Below, piece by piece: positions 43,494-51,659 of a DNA stretch of 64,000 nt. Under the pieces are notes generated by a model. That model was not told the origin of the DNA. It saw nothing but the letters and a program-made list of their open reading frames with translations, and made no database searches. Location: NCBI GenBank assembly GCA_937995345.1, contig CALKKS010000015.1, forward strand, positions 1 through 64,000. Direction: 5' to 3'. Made by a program: the position numbers and the translations under genes. The first letter of the stretch is position 1. The number at the start of each line of letters is the position of its first letter. Source of the stretch: an uncultured Collinsella sp. Lineage in GTDB: Bacteria > Actinomycetota > Coriobacteriia > Coriobacteriales > Coriobacteriaceae.

Positions 43494-45309
43494 AACCCTC
43501 ATGGGAAGCATCCGCGACTATATGAAAGTCACTGTTGCCACGCCGCTGCTCGTGCTTGGCGAGGTGCTCTGCGAGATGCTGATTCCATTTATCACCGCCA
43601 ACCTGATCGACGCTATCAAAGACGGCGCCACCGTAGCCGAGATGCTTCCCACCGCAGGCTTTTTGGTGCTCATCGCGCTGACGTCGCTTGCTTTTGGCGC
43701 CGCGGCCGGCGTCACCTGCAGCCATGCGAGCTGCGGGTTCGCCAAGAACCTGCGTCACGACCTGTTCTACAAGATCCAGACGTTCAGCTTTGCCAACATC
43801 GATGAGTTCTCGAGCTCCTCGCTCGTCACGCGCCTGACCACCGATATCAACAACGTGCAGCAGGCCTTTATGATGATCATCCGTATCGCCGTGCGCGCGC
43901 CGCTGGTATTGATCTTCGCCTTTACCATGGCGTTTATCATGGGCGGCAGCGTCGCCATGGTCTACCTGGTCATCATTCCGCTGCTGGGCTTTGGACTGTT
44001 CTTTATCATCTTTAAGGTGCGCCCCATCTTCTCGCGCGTGTTCCACAAGTATGATGCCCTTAACGAGTCCGTCGAGGAAAACGTCACCGGCATGCGCGTG
44101 GTCAAGAGCTATGTGCGCGAAGACTTTGAGAAGGAGAAGTTCGCGACCGCCGCGCGCGACGTCCAGATGGACTTCACCCGCGCCGAGAAGCTGCTCGCCT
44201 TTAACAACCCCATGATGAACATCTGCGTCAACGGCGCGTTTGTCGTCATCATCTACCTGGGCTCCAAGCTCATCATCACGAGCCAGGGCACGCTGTTCGA
44301 CGTGGGCCAGCTCTCCTCGACCTTTACCTATGGTTTCCAGATTCTCATGAGCCTGATGCAGCTGTCGATGATCTTTGTCATGGTGACCATGGCCGACGAA
44401 TCGGCACACCGCATTGCCGAGGTGCTGGCCGCCGAGCCCACGATCGCCGATCCCGCCGAGCCCGTGCTCGAGGTTGCCGACGGTTCCATCGACTTTGACC
44501 ACGTGAGCTTTAAGTATTCCAAGCATGCGAAGCGCCAGGCGCTCGACGATATCGACCTGCACATTACGAGCGGCGAGACCATCGGCATCATCGGCGGCAC
44601 CGGCTCGGCCAAGTCCACGCTCGTTAACCTCATCGCCCGCCTGTACGACACCACCGAAGGCGCTGTGCGCGTGGGCGGCGTGGACGTGCGCGACTACGAC
44701 CTGGACGCGCTGCGTCACCAGGTCGCCATGGTGCTGCAGAAAAACGTGCTGTTTAGCGGCACCATCGCCGAGAACCTGCGCTGGGGCGACCCGAACGCCA
44801 CCGACGAGGAAGTCCGCGAGGCCGCACACCTGGCCTGCGCCGACGAGTTTGTCGACGGCTTCCCCAAGGGCTACGACACCTGGATTGAGCAGGGCGGCTC
44901 CAACGTTTCCGGCGGCCAGAAGCAACGCCTTTGCATCGCGCGTGCCCTGCTGCGTCGCCCCAAGATCTTGATCCTGGACGACTCCACGAGCGCCGTCGAC
45001 ACCAAGACCGACGCCAAGATCCGCGAAGGGCTGGCGAGCTATCTGCCCAACACGACCAAGCTCATCATCGCCCAGCGCATCAGCTCCGTGCAGGATGCCG
45101 ATCGCATCATCGTCATGGAGGGCGGCCGCATCAAGGACATCGGCAACCATGACGAGCTGCTCAAGACGAGCGAGATTTACCGCGAGACCTTTACCTCGCA
45201 AAACAAGATGAGTGCCGAGGGCGAGGAGACGGCCGAGACCGTCGCAGCCAACACCGAGGCATCCGCACCGCAAGCCCAGACCCAGGAAGGAGGCGAGGCA
45301 CATGAGTAA
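43486..45309 (+). CDS. heterodimeric ABC exporter, subunit with degenerate catalytic site
   Basis: Type IV ABC half-transporter of 607 residues: six membrane helices (about 1-310) and one ATPase domain (330-570). Walker A is GGTGSAKST, with Ala where Gly is usual before the Lys; signature VSGGQKQRL is canonical; Walker B ends ILDDSTSAVD, where Asp replaces the catalytic Glu. That loss is the hallmark of one partner of heterodimeric exporters such as TM287/288 and LmrCD. An acidic Ala/Glu tail ends the protein. Overlaps marR by 8 bases. Confidence 0.92.
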   Translation: MIKTLMGSIRDYMKVTVATPLLVLGEVLCEMLIPFITANLIDAIKDGATVAEMLPTAGFLVLIALTSLAFGAAAGVTCSHASCGFAKNLRHDLFYKIQTFSFANIDEFSSSSLVTRLTTDINNVQQAFMMIIRIAVRAPLVLIFAFTMAFIMGGSVAMVYLVIIPLLGFGLFFIIFKVRPIFSRVFHKYDALNESVEENVTGMRVVKSYVREDFEKEKFATAARDVQMDFTRAEKLLAFNNPMMNICVNGAFVVIIYLGSKLIITSQGTLFDVGQLSSTFTYGFQILMSLMQLSMIFVMVTMADESAHRIAEVLAAEPTIADPAEPVLEVADGSIDFDHVSFKYSKHAKRQALDDIDLHITSGETIGIIGGTGSAKSTLVNLIARLYDTTEGAVRVGGVDVRDYDLDALRHQVAMVLQKNVLFSGTIAENLRWGDPNATDEEVREAAHLACADEFVDGFPKGYDTWIEQGGSNVSGGQKQRLCIARALLRRPKILILDDSTSAVDTKTDAKIREGLASYLPNTTKLIIAQRISSVQDADRIIVMEGGRIKDIGNHDELLKTSEIYRETFTSQNKMSAEGEETAETVAANTEASAPQAQTQEGGEAHE

Positions 45310-47221
45310 GGCCACTACCGCCGAGCGCGCGCACAACCGCAAGGGCGGCACCATGACGCGCCTGATCAAGATGCTCTTTGGCTTCTACCCGGTGCTTTTG
45401 CCCCTCGTCGTCGCCGGCGTGGTACTCTGCGCCATCATCAACTCCATCGGTGCGACATTCCTCCAGAGCGCGCTGCAGGTCATTAGCGAATCGTGGCAGT
45501 CGGGCGACTGGACGGCCGCGCAACCCAAGATCTTGAAGCTTGTGACCACCCTCGGCTGCATCTATGCCGTGGGCGTCGCCTCCTCGCTCTTCTGGAACCG
45601 TGCCATGGCCGTCATCACGCAGGGCTCGCTCGAGAAGCTGCGCGAGAAGATGTTCAACCGCATGCAGGACCTGCCGATACGCTACTTCGACACGCACCAG
45701 CGCGGCGACATCATGAGCCACTACACCAACGACATCGACACGCTGCGTCAGATGATCAGCCAGTCGCTGCCCAACCTGCTCATGACGATCATCGTCATCG
45801 TCACCGTGTTCTTCATCATGCTGTATTACAGCGTGTGGATGTGCCTGGTCATCATCGCCGGCGTCGCCTTTATGACCTTTATGACCAAGCTGCTCGGCTC
45901 CAACTCCGCGCGCTTCTTCATTGCACAGCAGACCGAGCTCGGCGTGGTCGAGGGCCATATCGAGGAAGTCATGAACGGCCAGAAGGTCGTCAAGGCGTTC
46001 TGCCACGAGGCTGCCGCCGAGGCCGACTTTGACGAGCGCAACGAAAAGCTCTTCGAGGTCTCGCAGAAGGCCAACATGTACGCCAACATCCTGATGCCGA
46101 TCCTCATGAACCTGGGCAACCTGCTTTACGTGCTGGTCGCGCTGGCCGGCGGCATCTTCCTGGCGCTGGGCGTACCCAACCTGAGCATCTCGGGCATGGC
46201 GCTCTCCATCGCCGTCGTGGTGCCGTTCCTCAACATGACTAAGCAGTTCTGCGGCCAGATCGGCCAGATCTCGCAGCAGATCAACGCTGTGGTCATGGGC
46301 CTTGCCGGTGCCGAGCGCATCTTTGAGCTGCTCGACGAGGAGCCCGAGGCCGACGAGGGTTACGTGACGCTTGTCAACGCGCAGGTGAACCCCGAGACCT
46401 GGCAGCTCGAGGAGGCCGACCACCACACCGGCATGTGGGCGTGGAAGCACCCGCACCGCGCAACTGGCGAGATCGAGTACGTGCCGCTGCGTGGCGACCT
46501 GGTCATGGACAACGTCGACTTTGGCTACACGCCCGACCACGAGGTGCTGCACGGCGTGTCCGTGTACGCCAAGCCGGGCCAGAAGGTCGCATTTGTCGGT
46601 GCCACCGGTGCCGGTAAGACGACCATCACCAACCTCATCAACCGCTTCTATGACATCGCCGACGGCAAGATTCGCTACGACGGCATCAACGTCAACAAGA
46701 TCCGCAAGTCCGACCTGCGTCGCTCGCTGGGCGTGGTGCTGCAGGACGTGAACCTGTTCACCGGCACCGTGATGGACAACATCCGCTACGGAAACCTGAG
46801 CGCGACCGACGAGGAGTGCATCGCGGCTGCCAAGCTCGCGGGCGCCGACGACTTTATCACCCGCCTGCCCGACGGCTACGACACCATGCTCACCGGCAAC
46901 GGCGCACAGCTGTCGCAGGGTCAGCGCCAGCTGATCTCGATCGCGCGCGCCGCCGTCGCCGATCCGCCGGCAATGATCCTGGACGAGGCCACGAGCTCCA
47001 TCGACACCCGCACCGAGGCAATCGTGCAGGCGGGCATGGATAAGCTCATGGAGGGCCGCACGACGTTTGTCATCGCGCACCGCCTTTCCACCGTGCGCAA
47101 CTCCGACGCAATCATCTGTCTGGACCACGGCCGCATCATCGAGCGCGGCAACCACGACGAGCTGATCGCCAAGCGCGGGTATTACTACCAGCTGTACACC
47201 GGCGCGTTTGAGCTGGAGTAG
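45302..47221 (+). CDS. heterodimeric ABC exporter, catalytic partner
   Basis: 639 residues with six membrane helices (about 20-330) and an ATPase domain (380-635). Walker A GATGAGKTT is normal, Walker B MILDEATSSID has the catalytic Glu, and the signature is LSQGQRQL, the variant typical of this partner. With the preceding gene it forms one canonical and one degenerate ATP site. A 25-residue insert with several His and Trp lies before the ATPase core (WKHPHRATGE). Its ATG overlaps the previous stop (ATGAGTAA). Probable drug, peptide or lipid export. Confidence 0.93.
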   Translation: MSKATTAERAHNRKGGTMTRLIKMLFGFYPVLLPLVVAGVVLCAIINSIGATFLQSALQVISESWQSGDWTAAQPKILKLVTTLGCIYAVGVASSLFWNRAMAVITQGSLEKLREKMFNRMQDLPIRYFDTHQRGDIMSHYTNDIDTLRQMISQSLPNLLMTIIVIVTVFFIMLYYSVWMCLVIIAGVAFMTFMTKLLGSNSARFFIAQQTELGVVEGHIEEVMNGQKVVKAFCHEAAAEADFDERNEKLFEVSQKANMYANILMPILMNLGNLLYVLVALAGGIFLALGVPNLSISGMALSIAVVVPFLNMTKQFCGQIGQISQQINAVVMGLAGAERIFELLDEEPEADEGYVTLVNAQVNPETWQLEEADHHTGMWAWKHPHRATGEIEYVPLRGDLVMDNVDFGYTPDHEVLHGVSVYAKPGQKVAFVGATGAGKTTITNLINRFYDIADGKIRYDGINVNKIRKSDLRRSLGVVLQDVNLFTGTVMDNIRYGNLSATDEECIAAAKLAGADDFITRLPDGYDTMLTGNGAQLSQGQRQLISIARAAVADPPAMILDEATSSIDTRTEAIVQAGMDKLMEGRTTFVIAHRLSTVRNSDAIICLDHGRIIERGNHDELIAKRGYYYQLYTGAFELE

Positions 47222-47347
47222 TTCGGCTCGCCGAGATGGCCGATTTGCCGCTCATTCGTCGGGCATGACCCCAAGGTCAATGCCCTCTTCTTTCGGGGCA
47301 AATCGACTCATCTCAGCGACCCAGACTCAATGCACCGCAACGAATAA

Positions 47348-47385
47348 AGCCCCCGCAGCACACACGAGCTGCGGGGGCTTCTCTA
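47348..47385. terminator. terminator between ABC exporter and GGDEF genes
   Basis: AGCCCCCGCAGC / GCTGCGGGGGCT stem with an eight-base loop, followed by TCTCT on the plus strand and TTTATT on the minus strand. It serves both convergent genes. Confidence 0.8.
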
Positions 47386-47402
47386 TGCCCTTTGTTACAA
47401 GC

Positions 47403-48494
47403 TTACCGTTCCTCGCGTTGCAGCCCGGCTGCCTCAGCTGTCTTTACGCGGTTCTTGTCGATGTACATGTTTTTGTCGGCCTGGGAAAAAAGCTCGCGCA
47501 TCGTAGGCGATTCATCAAAATCACTGGAAAGCGCGTAGCCCACCGCATAGCTGATAGGCATGTCGGGGTGAGCCTCGGAATACTCGTTCACGTTCGCACG
47601 AACCCGAGCGAGACAGGACTCCACGGCAGCTCGATCGGCATCCCACAGAACCGCGATAAACTCATCGCCGCCGTCGCGGCCCACAAAGCAGGTCTCGGAC
47701 GCCACACACCCCAGCTGCTGGGCAAAAGAACGGATGTATTCGTCGCCCCTTTCGTGGCCAAAGCTGTTATTGACCGTATGCAGATTGTTAAGGTCGAAGA
47801 CGCACACCACAACGGGCGCCTCCGCGGAGACAGGCTGTTCCCGCCCCAAGATCTCCTCGCACTTGTTCTTGTTGGGCAGTCCCGTAGCTTCGTCGAGATA
47901 GACTTTGTTCTGCAGCTCGCGATTGAGCGCGGCAGTTCGCAGCGCGCGAACAAGTTCGGCCGCAAAGGTCGCCACCAAGCCCACGATGTCGATGATCACC
48001 AAGCCCTCGAGATAGTTGAGCGCCGACGCCTTCTCCTGAGAGTAGTCCTCTGCGAGTCGCGTAGCATCGTCGCAAATGCCAAAGAACTCCTCGCTCATGG
48101 AGATGATGTTGGTGTTCTCGTAGCCGACTTCGCGCACGCGGGCAATCTCGGTGCGAAGCTTGTCAAAATAGCTCGCGAGTTCGGTCATCTTTGCCTGATA
48201 CTCATCGTCATCGAGACGGACGAGATTGAGGTCGTCGCTTCCGTAGCGCAAACCATTAATGTATGAATCCACGGCCTTGAGCAGGTCATCTTGCGGCTGG
48301 CCCGCGTCCTCGAGCTTAACGATTCGCTGCGTCGTGCCGCGCACCAGACCGGCGTAGTTGACCACGCGCGCCGTGCCCTGGATATCGGAGACGAGCAGCA
48401 TGACGTTGATGAAAAAGAAGATGAGAGCTGCCGTGAGCACCATCATGAGCAGACGCAGCGCCCGGCTGGCCTTCTTGGCGACAATAGTATTCAC
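47403..48494 (-). CDS. membrane diguanylate cyclase (PilJ-like sensor and GGDEF domain)
   Basis: Predicted c-di-GMP synthase. Membrane helix 1 (about 12-36) is followed by an external four-helix sensor resembling the PilJ-type domain (VNYAGLVRGTTQRIV pattern), membrane helix 2 (about 157-180) and GGDEF (200-355) with the intact active site GRDGGDEF. The inhibitory RxxD site expected five residues before GGDEF is absent, so product feedback is probably missing. I chose the GTG at 48494 because GGGAG precedes it; an upstream TTG at 48560 is open but has no ribosome site. Confidence 0.88.
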   Translation of the reverse strand: MNTIVAKKASRALRLLMMVLTAALIFFFINVMLLVSDIQGTARVVNYAGLVRGTTQRIVKLEDAGQPQDDLLKAVDSYINGLRYGSDDLNLVRLDDDEYQAKMTELASYFDKLRTEIARVREVGYENTNIISMSEEFFGICDDATRLAEDYSQEKASALNYLEGLVIIDIVGLVATFAAELVRALRTAALNRELQNKVYLDEATGLPNKNKCEEILGREQPVSAEAPVVVCVFDLNNLHTVNNSFGHERGDEYIRSFAQQLGCVASETCFVGRDGGDEFIAVLWDADRAAVESCLARVRANVNEYSEAHPDMPISYAVGYALSSDFDESPTMRELFSQADKNMYIDKNRVKTAEAAGLQREER

Positions 48495-48660
48495 AAGTTC
48501 ACTCCCCAAAATGGCAAAAGCTCTGGTGGCACGCAGTGTGCTGAAATTCACGTGAGGCAAACTCTACCATAATGGACCAAGAGCCTCGAACTTGCGCAGT
48601 CTTTGGAGCGGAGCTCTAGGAGCGACTCGACCGCACCTCGTTTTGTGTGGGTGTTTTGGC

Positions 48661-48689
48661 TGGCAGGTACTGCATATTATTCGTATAAT
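48661..48689 (+). promoter_or_regulatory. toxin-antitoxin promoter
   Basis: A perfect TATAAT (48684-48689) follows a weak TGGCAG by 17 bases. The small dyad ATTAT-TCGT-ATAAT (48676-48689) overlaps the -10 box and could be the antitoxin operator. Confidence 0.5.
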
Positions 48690-48725
48690 TTATCGTAAGT
48701 TCCTGTACATCGATTGGAGCCTTAC

Positions 48726-48989
48726 ATGCCTGCCATTAAGCCTGTTTCCGATTTACGCAATTACAACGAGGTGCTCTCCGATGTCCACGAGGGCTCCCCG
48801 GTGTTCCTGACCAAAAACGGGCACGGTTGCTACGCGGTGCTCGACATGAAAGATTACGACCGGTTTTGCGCCATCAGCACGCTGATGTCGGAGCTTGAGC
48901 GCGGGCGCAGCTCGGGTGATGAGAGCGGATGGGTCTCGTCGGACAACGTCGCCGCACACTTCCGCCGCAAGGCCGCAAGCCATGCATAG
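48726..48989 (+). CDS. Phd/YefM family antitoxin
   Basis: 87 residues. PVSDLRNYNEVLSDV and GSPVFLTKNGHGCYAVLD are the DNA-binding Phd/YefM core; the C-terminal 30 residues (with RRKAASHA at the end) are the likely toxin-binding tail. GGAG precedes the ATG. It overlaps the toxin gene by 8 bases. Confidence 0.88.
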   Translation: MPAIKPVSDLRNYNEVLSDVHEGSPVFLTKNGHGCYAVLDMKDYDRFCAISTLMSELERGRSSGDESGWVSSDNVAAHFRRKAASHA

Positions 48990-49296
48990 TTGCGAGGTCG
49001 TTTACTCTCCGCTGGCTCTGCAAGATCTCGACGACATCTGGGACTACATTGCCGTCGAACAGGACAATCCCACAGCAGCGGAGAGAATCGTAGAAGGTAT
49101 CCTCGCTCGGATAGACCTGCTATCCAGCTTCCCGGAGTCGGGTACGCCACTATCCTCGATCTATCCCCTGCGCTCCGATTACCGGTTCGTGGTCTGCGAC
49201 AACTATCTCGCGTTTTACCGCTATCACCAGAAGGTCTATATCGACCGCGTCCTCCACAGAAAGCGCGATTACCTGCAGATATTGCTTGCCAAATAA
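48982..49296 (+). CDS. ParE/RelE superfamily toxin
   Basis: 104 residues. SPLALQDLDDIWDYIAVEQDNP at the N-terminus (pattern), then LRSDYRFVVCDNYLAFYRY and RVLHRKRDYLQIL match the ParE branch, which inhibits gyrase, better than ribosome-dependent RelE. Its ATG lies inside the antitoxin end (ATGCATAG), so production is coupled to the antitoxin. Confidence 0.87.
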   Translation: MHSCEVVYSPLALQDLDDIWDYIAVEQDNPTAAERIVEGILARIDLLSSFPESGTPLSSIYPLRSDYRFVVCDNYLAFYRYHQKVYIDRVLHRKRDYLQILLAK

Positions 49297-49389
49297 AATG
49301 ATAGCTAATTTGGGACGTTCTCTGAGTGTAGCCGTCAACAGTGGACGCAGCAAAGGAACGCCCCTTTGTCATGCAAAGTCTTTGGAAAT

Positions 49390-50125
49390 CAAAACCACCC
49401 CTAAAAGGGGTGGTTTGCTCTTAGGGTATAACCCTTGGATTTCCGGCACGCGTCTAAAGGCGCCGGCCCTCACGGGGTTCGGGCCGCACTGCAGATTGAC
49501 CCGTGACGGGCCGGTCAAACCGGCGCTATTTGCGCCCCGGCCCCCTATCGAAGGGGTCCTCGTACTCCTTGACGCTCAGCCGGTCGAGCGCGATGTCGGC
49601 CTTCTCCTGCTCCCGGATGTACTTCGCGATCGTGGCCTCGTTCAGGCCGACGGTGGACACGCAGTGGCCCTCGGCCCAGAACTTCCTGTTGCCGAACTTG
49701 TACTTCATGTTCGCGTGCCTGTCGAATACCATCAGCGAGCTCTTCCCCTTCAGGTAGCCCATCACGCTGGACACGCTGTACTTCGGCGGTATCGCCAGCA
49801 GCATGTGGACGTGGTCGGGCATCAGGTGCCCCTCGATGACCTCTATCCCCTTGTACTGGCAGAGCTTCCTGAAGATCTCCCCAAGGTCGGACCTTATTTG
49901 GTTGTAGATGACTTTGCGCCTATACTTCGGCGTGAACACGACGTGGTACTTGCACATCCACTTCGTGTGCGACAGGCTGTAGGCCTTCTGGGCCATACGC
50001 CACCACCGCCCTCTCGACTCGGATTCCTTGCGGCCTGAACAATCGCAAGTGTCCGGCGAGGGGGCGGCTTTGTAAAGCCGTTTGGCCCCACCCGCATAGC
50101 GGGTGGTTTCTGATGCGCCGCGCTG
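49390..50125 (-). mobile_element. IS200/IS605 family element (transposase only)
   Basis: About 0.7 kb, with a Y1 transposase and no tnpB. Hairpins lie near both ends: AACCACCCCT / AGGGGTGGTT at about 49392-49415 and CCACCCGC / GCGGGTGG at about 50090-50107, as expected for the imperfect subterminal palindromes this family recognises as single strands. The exact ends cannot be fixed without an empty site. It lies between the toxin-antitoxin pair and a low-GC lipoprotein gene. Confidence 0.75.
49526..49996 (-). CDS. tnpA: IS200/IS605 family transposase TnpA
   Basis: 156-residue Y1 HUH transposase. The metal-binding HUH motif is in MPDHVHMLL, the nucleophilic Tyr in ATIAKYIREQ, and KYHVVFTPKYRRKV is the usual N-terminal block. 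Full length with no frameshift, so probably still active. ATG at 49996; the longer open frame upstream is non-coding. Confidence 0.93.
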   Translation of the reverse strand: MAQKAYSLSHTKWMCKYHVVFTPKYRRKVIYNQIRSDLGEIFRKLCQYKGIEVIEGHLMPDHVHMLLAIPPKYSVSSVMGYLKGKSSLMVFDRHANMKYKFGNRKFWAEGHCVSTVGLNEATIAKYIREQEKADIALDRLSVKEYEDPFDRGPGRK

Positions 50126-50158
50126 CGCGCGACGCACAGGCTAAAGCCTTTAATCAAA

Positions 50159-50187
50159 GTGCTCATTGCCTGTGTGGCAATGAGCAC
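50159..50187 (-). terminator. hairpin 3' of the lipoprotein gene
   Basis: GTGCTCATTGCC / GGCAATGAGCAC, 12-base arms and a five-base loop, followed on the minus strand by TTTGATT. Probable terminator for the gene ending at 50262. Confidence 0.6.
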
Positions 50188-50261
50188 TAATTGACGTAGA
50201 TTAAATATTAGTTCTAACGTGAAACCCTGGAGCTGCTTGAGCAAAGAGGAAATGCCTATAA

Positions 50262-51215
50262 TCAGTCAGCTTCGACTTCATCGGAAGTTGGCTCATCAAG
50301 AACAAAAGATGCTGAGCCACCTGTTCGGGTAACTATTCCGCCAAATCCTTGATAAGTTGAGCTGTATACATCATCGCTGGTGTCGCTTTCGATGAGATTA
50401 ACCTCTCGATTGACGTAGCAGCTGAGGTACGAGTTAGATATGGATTCGTACTTAGTATCGTCATCGGCTCTAAGGAGTGAATACCAGAGCTCCTTTCTGC
50501 CCCATGCTGCGGCACCTCCCCCGCTAAGGCTAAGCACCCCAGGATATCCACATGTCGGCAAGCATACTTTCTCATATTCCGTGTTGTTGCCTGTGTCGTC
50601 TGTTTGAACCTTAAGCGAATAGGATTTACCCTCTGGTTCCTTTGGCAACGACATAGATTTAAGGTCTTCAAAAAAACGCGAGAAGTAGGCATTTTCAACA
50701 TTCAAGTCAGGATTATCCGCTGCCTCGGCCTTTAGGTCCTCGTAACTAGAAGAGAGCTCATCGATCACATTTTGCTTTTTGCTTTCAAATTCGTCCTGCG
50801 ATATGGGCCAATGCTCTTTAGCCATCGAGAGAACTTCTTTATCCGAAAGACCTTCAAGGTCCCTAAATCGAATCACCGAAGAGCCCGTTTCGTCGTATAC
50901 ATTCCAACATGTAACCGTTCCGTCTCCGTAAAATTCAAAGATTGCCGTTATCGATGTGTCTTTAGCAACGCTCTCACGTCCGTCTGCATAGTCATTACCA
51001 AAAGTGAACCAAAGCCCCTTTTGTTTGAAAGCGTCGGAGGGCGTATACGTCCCCGTCGCTTCAAGCCAATCGAACTGCTCCTTATCTGATGCAGTGTTAT
51101 CTGCGGAATCGATTGGCCTGTCGTTTGTTGAGCAGCCACTCAAGGGGGATAGCAGCAAACATCCTGCAGCCAATCCCATATGTTTAACGATCTGCCGTCT
51201 TGAATAGCACTGCAT
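50262..51215 (-). CDS. hypothetical lipoprotein, accessory
   Basis: 317 residues, no family recognised. The N-terminus carries Arg-Arg (SRRQIVK), a hydrophobic stretch and the lipobox LSGC, so it is a lipidated surface protein, perhaps via Tat. The mature part is acidic, rich in Ser, Asp, Glu and Tyr, with FGDGTVTCW-like beta pattern (FEFYGDGTVTCWN). Base composition is clearly lower in GC than in the surrounding genes, suggesting recent transfer. AAGGAG precedes the ATG at 51215. A run of nine G lies in its promoter region. Confidence 0.75.
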   Translation of the reverse strand: MQCYSRRQIVKHMGLAAGCLLLSPLSGCSTNDRPIDSADNTASDKEQFDWLEATGTYTPSDAFKQKGLWFTFGNDYADGRESVAKDTSITAIFEFYGDGTVTCWNVYDETGSSVIRFRDLEGLSDKEVLSMAKEHWPISQDEFESKKQNVIDELSSSYEDLKAEAADNPDLNVENAYFSRFFEDLKSMSLPKEPEGKSYSLKVQTDDTGNNTEYEKVCLPTCGYPGVLSLSGGGAAAWGRKELWYSLLRADDDTKYESISNSYLSCYVNREVNLIESDTSDDVYSSTYQGFGGIVTRTGGSASFVLDEPTSDEVEAD

Positions 51216-51254
51216 AGACACTCCTTTTCTACGTACGTGTAGAAGAAATGGTAT

Positions 51255-51263
51255 CCCCCCCCC
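51255..51263 (-). repeat. nine-G homopolymer in the lipoprotein promoter region
   Basis: On the minus strand TTGTCT is followed by TTTC, nine G, one A and TACCAT. If the hexamers are the -35 and -10 boxes, the spacer is 14 bases and depends on the G-run length. Confidence 0.4.
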
Positions 51264-51369
51264 GAAAAGACAACCGTGCTCTGCGGTGAGTTTACCGAGC
51301 GGCATCTTATATGTCCCGAGCGGCATCTTTCATGTCATTAGAAAAAGCTGTCGTGTTTTGACGGGGGGT

Positions 51370-51525
51370 CCTCCGGTGGGAGCTACTCCAGCTCAAACGC
51401 TCCGGTGTAGAGCTGGAGTAGCTCCCACCGGAGGCTGGGGCCACGGGGTATAACCTCCGTGCTCAAACATTCTCGCTTCGCTGCGCAACTACGCGCGGAG
51501 GTTATACCCCGTGGCCCCAGCCTCC
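51370..51525. repeat. two long palindromes sharing an arm end
   Basis: Palindrome 1 (51370-51434) has perfect 25-base arms starting CCTCCGGTGGGAGC. Palindrome 2 (51430-51525) has about 33-base arms starting GGAGGCTGGGGCCACGG with one or two mismatches. They overlap in GGAGG (51430-51434), which can pair with CCTCC at either outer end. The gap 51216-51659 also holds a 21-base tandem duplication of CCGAGCGGCATCTT at about 51295-51337. No gene is seen in it. Confidence 0.8.
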
Positions 51526-51659
51526 TGCGCCGCTCCGCTCGAAACGTAAAACTGAAGGTGAAGCATGTAAGGTCTCGGCCTTATGGCCGGGACCTCATTT
51601 GTTTGCTGAGATTTTTCTAGGACAGCGAGAGTAGTTAAAAAAGCCCCGCGCGAAATGAG

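Noticed and set aside
45191..47155. Very long open frame antisense to the second ABC exporter gene (similar ones oppose atpD, tex, the OFA carrier gene and the RlmKL-like gene)
   Set aside because: These mirror frames arise from strong GC3 bias. The translations are low-complexity, rich in His, Val, Gly and Asp, have no domain, and the opposite strand carries a clear gene.
49390..50125. IS605-type element with a tnpB/RNA-guided nuclease gene
   Set aside because: Only the Y1 transposase is present; no TnpB-like frame or omega-RNA-like region was found next to it.
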